From: Nematostella vectensis
Lineage: Eukaryota > Cnidaria > Anthozoa > Actiniaria > Edwardsiidae
Assembly: GCF_932526225.1 (NCBI RefSeq)
Contig: NC_064037.1
Location: 10,772,203-10,832,202 of the forward strand
Reading direction: 5' to 3'
Length of the DNA: 60,000 bases
In this document: positions 1 to 34,000 of the stretch, piece by piece
Numbering within the stretch: the first letter of the stretch is position 1
Layout of the letters: each line of letters opens with the position of its first letter
Made by a program: the position numbers and the translations under genes
The notes under the pieces: generated by a model
Databases searched by the model: none
The model's input: the letters and a program-made list of their open reading frames with translations, nothing else
Told to the model about the DNA's origin: nothing

Positions 1-970
1 GTGGTCTGATAGATACATTCTCCTTTATGGTGGTATTACTGTGGTCTGATAGATACATTCTCCTTGATGGTGGTATTACTGTGGTCTGATAGATACATTC
101 TCCTTGATGGTCGTATTACTGTGGTCTGATAGATACATTCTCCTTGATGGTGGTATTACTGTGGTCTGATAGATACATTCTCCTTGATGGTGGTATTACT
201 GTGATCTGATAGATACATTCTCCTTGATGGTCGTACTACTGTGGTCTGATAGATACATTTTCCTTGATGGTCGTATTACTGTGGTCTGATAGATACATTC
301 TCCTTGATGGTCGTACTACTGTGGTCTGATAGATACATTCTCCTTGATGGTCGTATTACTGTGGTCTGATAGATACATTCTCTTTGATGGTCGTATTACT
401 GTGGTCTGATAGATACATTCTCCTTGATGGTGGTATTACTGTGGTCTGATAGATACATTCTCCTTGATGGTGGTATTACTGTGGTCTGATAGATACATTC
501 TCCTTGATGGTCGTATTACTGTGGTCTGATAGATACATTCTCCTTGATGGTGGTGTTACTGTGGTCTGATAGATACATTCTCCTTGATGGTGGTATTACT
601 GTGGTCTGATAGATACATTCTCCTTGATAGTGGTATTACTGTGGTCTGATAGATACATTCTCCTTGATGGTCGTATTACTGTGGTCTGATAGATACATTC
701 TCCTTGATGGTCGTATTACTGTGGTCTGATAGATACATTCTCCTTGATGGTCGTATTACTGTGGTCTGATAGATACATTCTCTTTGATGGTCGTATTACT
801 GTGGTCTGATAGATACATTCTCCTTGATGGTGGTATTACTGTGGTCTGATAGATACATTCTCCTTGATGGTGGTATTACTCTGGTCTGATAGATACATTC
901 TCCTTGATGGTCGTATGACTCTGGTCTGATAGATACATTCTCCTTGATGGTCGTATGACTCTGGTCTGGT
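1..970. repeat. 40-bp minisatellite, about 24 copies, in a BLTP2 intron
   Basis: Tandem units of exactly 40 bp (each starting GTGGTCTGATAGATACATTC) run from the window edge to about 970 and probably continue to the left. Units differ mainly at a TGGT/TCGT position and a few singletons. The last two units begin CTGG and end in GTATGACT. The run of variants at 361-480 recurs at 761-880, suggesting that a block of about 10 units was duplicated. There is no coding content. Confidence 0.97.
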
Positions 971-1225
971 AATGACTATATTTTCCTGCTCTTGAACACC
1001 CCTTGGTAACAGACCTGGTAAAGATTATAGATTTGTTTCACCAGCGGATGTGTCACAGAGGGGCCTTTATACTTAGCAGCTTTTTAATTCCATCCAATTT
1101 CAAATAAATTAAAACTTTCTGAATATGAAAAATTATACTACTTTTTATATATTCGTGACTTTATGTCGTAGTTTGAAAAATAACATTGTTGGCAAGTAGA
1201 GTTTTGCATTATCTTTGTCTTTCAG

Positions 1226-23424
<22,199 letters not shown>

Positions 23425-23634
23425 TACTTTCCAAGGGGCCCTTGATTAACCGGAAGTGAAGTAGCATAGGAAATGTTAATTCTTTCATTCAGAAAGAGAA
23501 AAAGATAAGACATATTAATATTGATATTAAAACCGACAAACAAGTTCGATTTAATGGGAGATCTTTGCAGACAGTCTACCCAAAAGTGACACTTAATCTA
23601 AAAAAATATGTGGGTAGATTTTCTCACCGATAAA

Positions 23635-23640
23635 AATAAA
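23635..23640 (+). promoter_or_regulatory. Candidate BLTP2 polyadenylation signal
   Basis: AATAAA lies 211 nt after the BLTP2 stop codon. A second AATAAA is at 23855-23860. Either could serve; choosing between them needs transcript ends. Confidence 0.4.
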
Positions 23641-24031
23641 GACAACGTAAATGAGAAATAATAATGGTGACCATAAGACATGTTAACAATTACTAAACAT
23701 GAACAGCTAGAATAACTAGATTTCTTGTAAGTGTATTGTATGTTTTGGAAACGGGTATTTATCTTAGGTATTTGATATTTTGGTATTCTCATTATTCAGT
23801 AGCTTCACTTCTAAAAAGATATTGTATATCATCGATTTATAAAGAATCGAAAGCAATAAAGTAACTTTGTAAATTGATGACGGACAGAAATCATGATTAA
23901 AGCGAAAAATGGACTTGTTTCTTTTGAATTCCTTGAAATCTCTGGCTCCTACCCAGATTTGGCAATACAAAAAGTAAAAAGAAATGTATATTATCCCGCC
24001 TTTTTAATACCTTCCTTTTCAACCTAAGTGC

Positions 24032-24329
24032 TACTGTCGAATCCGTTGTGTCGCGATGCCGCATTTTCAAAACATCGTTTTGTTATTGTCTTTTGGGGAT
24101 TTTCTGTTCCGCCAGTCAAATTATTTTTAGCGAATCAGATTCTTGCCATCTCTTGCCTAGTGCAGTGGCCCGGCTTTCTGTCGCGACACTGTCTGGTTTT
24201 CGTCCAGAGGATAGCCAAGAAAGTGCACAAATCGAAAGTCTGATTGGCTCATAATGGTTTTACTGACAACATAAAACCAAAACAAATCGTGTTGAAAACG
24301 CGGGTCGCGATACAACGGATTCAACAGTA
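24032..24329. mobile_element. MITE with TA target-site duplication (Tc1/mariner-like)
   Basis: TA is followed by CTGTCGAATCCGTTGTGTCG at the left end. The right end reads CGATACAACGGATTCAACAG followed by TA. Inverted similarity continues for about 50 bp. It is about 300 bp and non-coding, between BLTP2 and EIF2B1. The TA duplication suggests Tc1/mariner mobilisation. Confidence 0.78.
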
Positions 24330-24945
24330 ATATTGGACAGGCACGTGCTCACACCACCCTGCGGCGACCGTTTGTCAAGACCTGAGTTGTGTCTAGAACC
24401 CTAAAAGTCCCGAATTAGATCATTCCAAGAGAGCATCCTAGAGTGGTTTTCATTAACCCGTGAAACAGAGTGTGATAGTCAAAGGGTAATAGTCAGTTAA
24501 ACACAGAAAAGAACAATAGAATCGGATCACAATAAAGTGTAATACGCTAAAGTGTAGTTCACGGGTTATTGAAAATCACTATATGCACGGGAGGATCTAG
24601 CTTTTCGCTAAAGGGGGGTTTGGCTCAGTGACAAAGGGGGGAGGGGGTATTTTTTTGTTACATGTGGCTTTTTGGCAGCCCAAGGGGGGGGGGGGTTAAC
24701 AGATATATACAGATCTGCTAAAAGTGAGGGGGGCGCTTATTTTACACCGTTAGGGATACATTCAAGGATAACAATTAGAGTTTTAACATGTTCTCTTGAG
24801 TTTGGCCCTATATCGAGCAAAAAGGCAAACTCCCCCCTCCCCTGGAAACGTTTCTTCTCTGAACGCTTTTGAATGGGATGTCTGTGTCTCATCACGAGCC
24901 AGCAATGGCGCTCAGCGGAGTCCCGTTCTAGTACGAAGAACCAAG
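24330..24945. other. Intergenic region and presumed EIF2B1 promoter
   Basis: Sequence between the MITE and the EIF2B1 start. It contains G runs (about 24613-24700) typical of degraded elements elsewhere in the window. No TATA box or other defined promoter element is evident. Confidence 0.45.
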
Positions 24946-27900
24946 ATGGAGGTCGAAGGTAGGATTTGTGTTTTGCCTTTGTATTTGTACCTAAATTGTA
25001 TGTATTTAAGATTTTTCCTCCTTCTTCAGACGCTTTAGCATTCTTCAAAGAATGTGTAGCACAAGAGCCCGGGATGAGCGCTGCCGTGGCCGCCATTCAC
25101 ACACTCATCGAATTCATGAACACTTCGCAAGGTGAAATCACACTTAACTTACAGAAGAATATCATCGTGCGCTTAAAAACTCATGTCAAATTTTGTAGAT
25201 ATCTTACAACTTAAGACATTTACATCAAGTTTGCTTTTCAGATTAATTATATACTTATCGATTTCAATCGGTAAACTATGTTACTTTATACAGAGCAAGA
25301 AAGTATGTTTCCAATGTTTCCAGTCATAGGGTCCTAGACTTTCACAAAGTCCGTTGTTCGGCTTTTTAGAAAGTGGCTTTTGCCATTTTGGTCATTCGGC
25401 CATTTTTTACCGAACCCAATTTAGGTCAGAGTATTATCTCATGAACATCCAATCAGAACGAGGAATAATTGTCTTACTTAGAAAAGGAATCAATCAACGT
25501 CATTAATTTTTGCTGCAAAAATATGTTAATTGAAATCGTGCAAGCTGAGCAAGTTTTTCTCTTCGTACACCCATCTTTTTTTGCTTCCTTTACTGGGGAA
25601 AATGTGGGCACTTATTATGTAAAATTAAAGGGGTAAATTTTGGCATGTCTATAGGCTCCTAACTGGTTGAAAAAGTTCCAATTTGAGTTGTATTGTTGGA
25701 GTTTTTGAATTTGTTTTCTGTTTGGCAAAGAAATCTAGCCTCGTGAATGTGGCCTGGCTAATTGTCAGAATACCTATCCACTTATTTACTTTTACCTTGT
25801 ACTCACTGGCTTGTCCTATAGAAATCTAGGTGTGGACTCTTTGTGGACAGATATTCTGAAGTTCCTCCGAAATTCACTGCCAATTGGTACTCCCAATTGA
25901 ATACTGTCCTATTAAATTTCTATAGCTGAAACACTCTCAGAGTTGAGAGATAACCTACAGAAGGTGATAGAATCCCTGACGCGGGCAGATGTGGCTGTCA
26001 CCTCCGTGTCATCAGGATGTGAGCTGTTTCTGCGCTTCATCACGCTCTCTGCTCTGGATAGTCCTGTAAGTCAGGCTAATATATGTATGTCTAAACTATT
26101 TACTGTTCAGGGCAAGCGTTTTTTTAGCCACACAAGGGCCACTGATTCTAAGCAGGTGCTCATTTGAAGGTGGACATTTAGTAGAAAAATCAGACTTCAA
26201 TAAATTTCTTTCACATGACATGCCCTAATGTAGATTGTTCTTCGTTACAGTATATTGTTGTTCATTATAACACAATCCTTCTTGTTTTAGGACTTTAAAG
26301 AGTGCAAAAGAGTCTTAGTAGAGAGAGGTGAGTCTTGATAAACAAAAATAATACAGAGGGGTTTTCATCTTGTTCAACAAAGACAGACACCTGTTAGTAT
26401 AGTAGACTATTCAAGCTGCTTTCCTGTTAATTATTGGCTACAACTACAGTATTTGAAATGATCTTTTACATACTTATATACTGTATGTTCAAGCATTTAC
26501 TTGGCCATTTATTGTTATTTCATTTGAAACTATAAACTAATTTTGTAAATGTTTGTGAACCTAGGTCAGCTATTTCTGAAAAGAGCAGCTTCAGCCAGAC
26601 AAAAGATTGCCCGGCTTAGTGATGCTTTTGTAAAAGATGGTGCTGTAAGTAAACTAACTCAGTGGGTAACCTCCTTGATATACAGTAACAGACACCCCAG
26701 GGACCAAAAAATGTATCTGATGTGATGAGCTTGCTTAATGGATTTATTAAGGCAGCCTTGTTAGTATTTCTTTAAAGCATTTTTTAAAAATTTACTTTTG
26801 ATTTAGGAGTCACTCATCTCTTTATTTTTTATTTATTTTTTTCAAAGGATGATATTTAGTAGATAAAGGGGTCGTTTGTAAAAGAGGGGCGTTCATTAGA
26901 TACGATGAATTAATTAGAAAGGGGGTGTTTAATAGATAATTCATGCTGATCTCTTTATTTTTTATTTATTTTTTTCAAAGGATGATATTTAATCATCCAT
27001 ATTTGATAAACTACTAAAACGCAATGTCGATTTTAGAATCAGAACAAGCTGAGTCATCCATATCTTAGGGGGCATTTAGTAGATAAAGGGGTCATTTGTA
27101 AAAGAGGGGCGTTCATTAGATACGATGAATTAATTAGAAAGGGGGTGTTTAATAGATAATTCATGGTAGGAATATTTTATAATATATAATATTTTATATA
27201 TTATTTTTATAAGCAGTGTGTTTATACTGTACTCTCATCATTGTAGCCTTTCCCAATAGTGTCTGTATCTCTTGTTGTTAACCCTAATATACTGTAAACA
27301 CCTTTCAGACAATCTTGACCCATTCAAGATCCAGAGTGGTGTTGGAGATTCTCAAGATGGCGGCAGAACAGAAGAAGAGGTTTGATGTGTTTATTACGGA
27401 GTCTGCTCCTGACCAGTCAGGGTGAGTCACGTTGGGAATAGAAGAAAAATAAGAACTCTCTCCTATAAGCAGAGAGGAAGCTGGAAAAGGTGTCTATAAG
27501 AAAGATTTATCAGGAGTGGAACTACAGTAAAAGGGAGGCACCATCTAGAAAGGGGGGGGGGGCTCATTGGACCCCACAATGTTTATCTTTCACAGCTTGA
27601 GGGGGGACCATGAAAACATATGGATCGTAGTGATCGTTGGCAATCAGTTTTAGCATTAAGGGATAGCACTTTGGGTTTGGTCAACAGCAACACCCAAAAG
27701 ATGGGATGGTCACCCTCTGTCTACTTTTTAAAGAGACTCACAATGGATAATCAAGCACAGTCAGTAAGGAATGAGAAGAGCTTGAATTTTAACTTACATT
27801 ACTTGATGAATTTACATTTCTGTGCAATTTTTGGGTACAGTTGTGTTCACCTCCAGATGTGAATCCAGGTGGTGTCAAAACAGGCTTCAGATTTTTTTAG

Positions 27901-29610
27901 ATGACCAGTTAAAAGAGACCTATGTATTACTGATATGAATAACATATAGAAACAGATTTAGAATGCATGGTCCAAGTTGTACAGTACTCAGTATGTAATG
28001 TTCTCAGTTTTAATTATCTATCTATCTTTCCTTGTCTTCAGCCATTTGATGCATGCCCAGCTGAAAGAGTGTGGGATTCCCTCCACGGTAATTCTAGACT
28101 CTGCTGTTGGGTAGGTGCACATAGTTCTTCTCCCTTGCCCTGACATGCTAACCCTTACCCCTGTCCCACCCAGAACCAAGGGTGTCATATCAGTTATGTC
28201 TATAAAAGGCAAACTTTTTACCCATTAAAATTAGGGACATCACTCTTGGACTTGACAAATTGGGACAAATGTTGATTACTTTTTATTTGACTTTTTCATT
28301 AACATCTAGGAAATTCAATTGATCACTCACTGATTATTTCCATTTAGCTCTCATAGCATAAAATCTCGCCATCAAAGGGAATTTTAAAAAGATTTTACCA
28401 TGCTTCAAAAGTAATGGTCACTTGAGAGTTTGGAGGATTTATTCTGCCCCTGGGTTCTTCATTCTCAATGGAAACAGCTTGATTGGCTTCCACAAAATAG
28501 TTAACTAAAATGAACTTTTTTGTCTTGACCTGTGCTTGTAACAGAGATTGAATCTTGGAGATTGAAAGATGAGGCAAAACACACCCCCTCTCCCCAAAAT
28601 AAAGGACTTTGTGTCCCTGGAATACATCATTATTGTAACTGAATCCATTTTTTGTTTCAGGTATGTTATAGAGAAGGTGGACCTGGTACTGGTCGGTGCA
28701 GAGGGTGTAGTAGAAAGCGGTGGTATTATTAACAAGGTATTTTATACTGTGCTGAGTACATATATGAAAGTTGTACACATTGACCATTTTTTCAACAACT
28801 GATTCATTACCCATCTTCTCTGTAATCATTACACAACTCCATTACAACTCCAACCACTTCCAGATAGCCACAATTTAACAAATTCTCTTTGCAGATTGGT
28901 ACCTATCAGATAGCTGTTATGACAAAGAATGCAAATAAGCCATTTTATGTAGTAGCCGAAAGCTTCAAGTTTGTCCGTCTTTATCCTCTTAACCAAGAAG
29001 ACGTCCCCAACTCAAGCAAGGTAAAGCCTAACAATAGGCACCCAACATTCTCACAAGCACACTCTCTTTTTGAAACCTACAACAAAACCTACAAGAATTT
29101 TCTTTTTTGCATATTGTCTGCTTCAATGTTTTTCGTTTTATTGTGGGTAGCATTGTAATACAAAACTCTTCATCATTATTTTATTGGATTTAAGAAAAAT
29201 GCATTGTTTTAGATTTTCCTACCAAAACAGAAAATGATCCCCCCAGTGCAATCGCCTTTCACACAAACACGAAAATGAGCATGAATTCTCAAGTTTTTTA
29301 AAATTTTCAATCAGTTTCAATTCTCAAATTTTATAAAATTTTCATTCAGTTTCATGTCCTAATATACCAAAAAAGTGAAAGCTGGCTATGCCAGTTAATT
29401 GTGTCCAGGTCTTAAAAGAATATACTGTTTTATTTTCTTTTAATGAACTCCATGTTTTCTTTTTTTTAGTACAAGCGAGGGACAAGTAATGGGACTGGTC
29501 ACCCTGTGGTGGACTACACTCCGCCATCCTATATCACCCTACTATTCACAGACCTGGGCGTACTGACTCCCTCTGCTGTCAGTGATGAGCTAATCAAGCT
29601 CTACTTATGA
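24946..29610 (+). CDS. EIF2B1: Translation initiation factor eIF2B subunit alpha
   Basis: Ten exons: 24946-24958, 25030-25131, 25926-26065, 26291-26327, 26565-26644, 27309-27421, 28042-28110, 28661-28736, 28895-29020, 29470-29610 (TGA). They splice in frame to 298 aa, close to the roughly 305 aa usual for this subunit. The N-terminal helical part includes ALAFFKECV and [12 protein letters not shown]. The Rossmann-like C-terminal part includes [81 protein letters not shown] and a final [20 protein letters not shown]. eIF2B exchanges GDP for GTP on eIF2 in the cytosol. The alpha subunit belongs to the regulatory subcomplex that senses phosphorylated eIF2. The first exon has only 13 coding bases; the ATG is in AAGATGG context. 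Confidence 0.98.
26817..27166. repeat. Direct duplication in EIF2B1 intron 5
   Basis: A segment with TCTTTATTTTTTATTTATTT, CAAAGGATGATATTTA and GAGGGGCGTTCATTAGATAC occurs at about 26817-26945 and again from 26950. The second copy is interrupted by about 85 bp of other sequence. The copies are nearly identical. Confidence 0.85.
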
Positions 29611-31083
29611 CAGAAAAGGATGGGTGATGCCTAGAAAGTGTATGATCTACGGTAAAGGTACTTTTGATAAGCACAGGTAGCTCAAGCGAAAAGCACAGGT
29701 AGCTCAAGCGAAAAGCACAGGTAGCCCAAGTATATTATTTTGACAATCTTTACTTGTGGTAATGAAGATGTTTGAATCAGTTTTTTTTACAGGCCTCATT
29801 TGTTTTAAATTTATGTATTTTTGGTCATTAAACCACAAACCAATGCAGGTTCCAGATAGATACCACCTGTGACAATAATAGCTGAGACTTTTTTACCACT
29901 TTTTTTGGCAAAAAGGTACCATTATCCTGTGAAAAAGGCAATACCCCCCCCCCCCCCCCCCCACGAGTCAATGTTGTTGGCAAGTGCTTGGCTGGGACGC
30001 AAGTGCTTTGAAACAAAATTAATCTGGGTGGGTGGGGTAGGGGGGGTGATTTTGAAGAGATGGTGTAGCTGGTTAATCTAAGAGTGAGGACAAAATTTTG
30101 TAAATTCTGGTTCCTGTTCAGGACACGGTCTAAAGTCCAGCTGATGGTAAACCTCAATGATTATGGGAAATACTGTAAGTTGATATGAACACAGGGTGAC
30201 CATGTATCTACTGTACTTTCCTTGGGCAGCAAAATAAAGAATAGCAATTTTTTTTAATGAGAAATGCCTGGTCACCTTGCAAATCCTAGCTATGGATGTG
30301 ATAGGATATAATTCATTTGCCACAAACAACATAAAATACAAAAAGTAAGCTTAGTGAGTAAGTGTCAAGTAGCCTCTATTTAGTAAATTAGTCATCATCA
30401 AGCATCAAAGCTGTTTTTCAGAACTACTGCTAAACTGGTAGATAAACTTGCAAGTCCATACCAACCCAGAGCATGGGCCTTCCACTGACAGAGACTGGTT
30501 AGCCTTTACAGGAAGAAAATATAGTTATACAGTACATTCTACAGTTCTACATGGCCTAGTTATTATAATTATTGAAACATCCAAAGTTGGACAAATAGAA
30601 TTTATTTAACTCTGGATAAAATAAAGTACAAATCTCAGTATCTTGAATATTATTTAAAATGTTCCATTTGACTACCTAAATAAGCTTGCATTCTTCTTAT
30701 TCATATCAAAGCATTTCCATTATACTTTCTGCTTCGAATACATTTTTTTTCTGTCTTTGTAGCGTGTATCCCAGTTACTGTGTGTTGTCCCTTGTGGGAT
30801 GCAAACATATTTCAGGACTTCAGCGATTTCAGTAAAGCCCCAGTATTTATATACGTATATTTTTTTTTCGATTTGAGTCATGCTTTTCTTGAACCTCTAT
30901 GCATGCAGTTATTTTTTTTAAGTTTCATGCATTTTACGACGGCTGTGTACATTGGAAGTTTGTAGGATTCATGAGAGTATACTGTACAAAAGGTGATTTT
31001 CAGTCTTATATTTCACATGCAGGTGTACCTATAGGTTGCCCATGGGTACCCTGTGGCGAGGGGTGACACAGGTATCCCCCATG
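29611..31083. other. Convergent intergenic region between EIF2B1 and T-box gene A
   Basis: Holds both 3' UTRs. ATTAAA at 29827-29832 is a candidate EIF2B1 poly(A) signal. AATAAA on the minus strand at 30601-30606 is a candidate for T-box gene A. Three copies of AAGCACAGGTAGCTCAAGCG lie at about 29669-29732. A poly-C run is at about 29944-29961. No further gene is seen. Confidence 0.5.
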
Positions 31084-34000
31084 TTATTCTGATCCCGGCT
31101 CTTCGCTTGATAGAGATGACATCGACGACATGGATGACCTTGGCCGCATTCCATGCTGTGGATAAGGCGACATACGGTGCATGCGCAGAGCTTGGTATGT
31201 CCGCTGACCGTATGGTGGGCTGGAGGGAGACGTTGGGGACACAGGTGGAAGTCCCATTGGCGCAACCATTGGTGATATCATTGATGGGTACCCTGTGGCG
31301 GGGGGTGACACAGGTATCCCTCGACTCATTTGGCCAAGACTTGCTGCTCTGCTATCGTAAGCCCCTGTAAGTTTAAAGATGCTGTCAAGCGTTTTTGAAG
31401 GAAGAAAACCGGAGCGGAAGATACGTAATGTAAATTTGCATTTAAAGTTACTAAAGCTCGTCAAAATGTCGGAAAATGCACGTAATTTATTTTATGTAAG
31501 TATGAAGCATCCTTAGAATATTGGCTGAAATAAATAACTTTAAATGCGAAATTTCAACGTAAAATAAATTATACTTACATCTTGCACTTTCAGTGTTGTA
31601 TCTGTTATCTGCAAGATAAACAATAATATGTTAAAACCCATTTCACCTGTTTTAAATGGTTCGTAACATAAGGGTCCGAGGTAAAGTCATTGCCCTTCCC
31701 ATCATGCCTTGAAAGCTTGCCGTTCAGTTGCCTGAGTACGAGGCAGGTACGCATACACCAGGGTGCGCAAAGGAGGGTGGTAATGTATTTTCCATTACCA
31801 TCTTGCTTTGCGTGCTTATCATTTAGGTGCGTGTACTCAAGGCAGGCGCGCAAAGGACCATGGTAAGGTGGGTGTAGGATTTTTTACATTCCCCATCATG
31901 CCTTGCATACTTATAACCTAGGTGCATAAGTACAAGGCAGGTAAGCTTATTGGAGGAGGGCTTGCTAGGTGCGCTTCTTATTTACGCACGTGTATTGAAG
32001 CGCAGTATCTAGCTTTAACAAACTGGAATGCCAACATATAGGGAGAGCGCAAACGGCCATGTGCGCTAATTATTAACGCACGTGTATAAAAGGTCAGTGT
32101 CTAGCTGTAACAAACTGGAATGCCAACATATAGGGAGAGCGCAAAGAGACGTGCGCTAATTATTAACGCACGTGTATAGAAGGTCAGTGTCCAGCTGTAA
32201 CAAACTGGAATGCCAACATATAGGGAGAGCGCAAAGGGCCATGCGCGCTAATTATTCACGCACGTGTATAGAAGGTCAGTGTCCAACTGTAACAAACTGG
32301 AATGCCAACATATAGAGAGAGCGCAAAGGGCCATGCGCGCTAATTATTTACGCACGTGAGTGTGTGTATATAGTAGGGCTGTACCAAATAAGTGCCGACC
32401 TGCATACGTATCCGGTGGGTGCATGTACTGCGCCATGGAGGGGGCCATCGTGTGACTGTTGGCCGTACTAGAGGAGGGGATATCTGCGCGTGTGTCAATC
32501 ATCTCACGGCTTAATCTAGGTCGGTTGCAGTTATTGTTGTTGTTGCCTTGGTCCAACTGCTTCATGACTTCAATAACACTGAAAAAAAAAAGAGACAGAA
32601 TTTGGCGTATATCTTTATCGAGAGAGAGAGAGAGAGAGCCCCAGCCAAAAGTCCAGAGCTTTAGTCTACCGTCATTGCCACACTTCTTTTCCTTCTATGT
32701 ACAGTCGAGAAGAACAATAAGAAAGCACCAGGCCAGATTCAAGAAAGTAGAGTAAGTACGCAGCTGCTTTGTCTCCTATTATCTTTGTTCTACAAAGGAG
32801 TTCTATTGTCTCTATTCTTCTCGTTCTTTGTGTCGAGGTGCGGATATTGTTTATTTTCCCAATCAAATTACAGCTTGTAAGAGCTGCGTACTGACTCAAA
32901 GTGGAGTCTACCTACATTGCCACACTTCACATTCCTGCAATATACCCAGAGCTATAGCAGGCCTCGAAATAATAGGGCACGTTCCCCCAGTGCTACACCC
33001 CTTGCAACTCCCCAGATACCAGTCGAGAAGGACATGACGGAAAAACCTGGAAAACGCGCAACCAGATAGAGAGAGATACCAGTCGAGAAGAATAAGAAGA
33101 AAGGGAGCACCACGTTAGAGGCCAGAGCTAAGAATTGTAATCACTACCAAGCTCTTTATTCCTTCGATTTACCAGTCAAAGTTAAAAGGCAACAAGAAAG
33201 GGTGAATGTCCAAAGCTAAGGATTGTAGTCTACCATGCACACTTGACACTCTGTCAGTGTATTCTAGTCGATGTAAAAGTGTCCAGAGCTAAGAATTGAA
33301 GTCACTACCAAGCTCTTTCTCCCTTCGATTTACCAGTCAAAAAGGCAACAAGAAAGAGTGAATGTCCAAAGCTAAGGATTGTATTCTACCATGTACACTT
33401 GACACTCTGTCAGTGTATTCTAGTCGATGTATAAGAAGACAGGGTGCCGCCAGAGCTAAAAACTGAAGTCTGTCATAATGATCACACCCTTTGACCCTTC
33501 AGTAAACAAATCGGAAGTGAGGAACACAAGTGCTGAGACTCACCAGTCATCAGGATCGCACTCTCGGAATCCCTTGGCAAATGGGTTGCTGGCGATCTTC
33601 AGTTGAGTGATCTGTCGAACACGTCGAATTAATTGACGACAATTTTACTCTAGATTGCACAAGTAAGTCCAACCGGCAACACTTCTCAGTATGTGGTCTT
33701 ACAATGTGTTCCTGGTAGGCTGTCACGTGCTGTAGTATTACTGGACACGTGCTGTGTGCGTGGTCTTACCATGTGGTTCTGCTAGGCTGTCACGTGCTGT
33801 AATATGACTGGTCACGTGCTGTGTGCGTGGTCTTACCATGTGGTTCTGGTAGGCTGTCAACTGCTGCAGTATGGCTGGTCACGTGCTGTCGTATGATTGG
33901 TCACGTGCTGAGTGCGTGGTCCTACCATGTGGTTTTGGTAGGCTGTCACGTGATGCAGTATGGCTGGTCACGTGCTGTAGTATGATTGGTCACGAGCTGT

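Noticed and set aside
1-970. CRISPR-like regular repeats
   Set aside because: Units are contiguous with no unique spacers, and the window is a eukaryotic genome. They are minisatellites.
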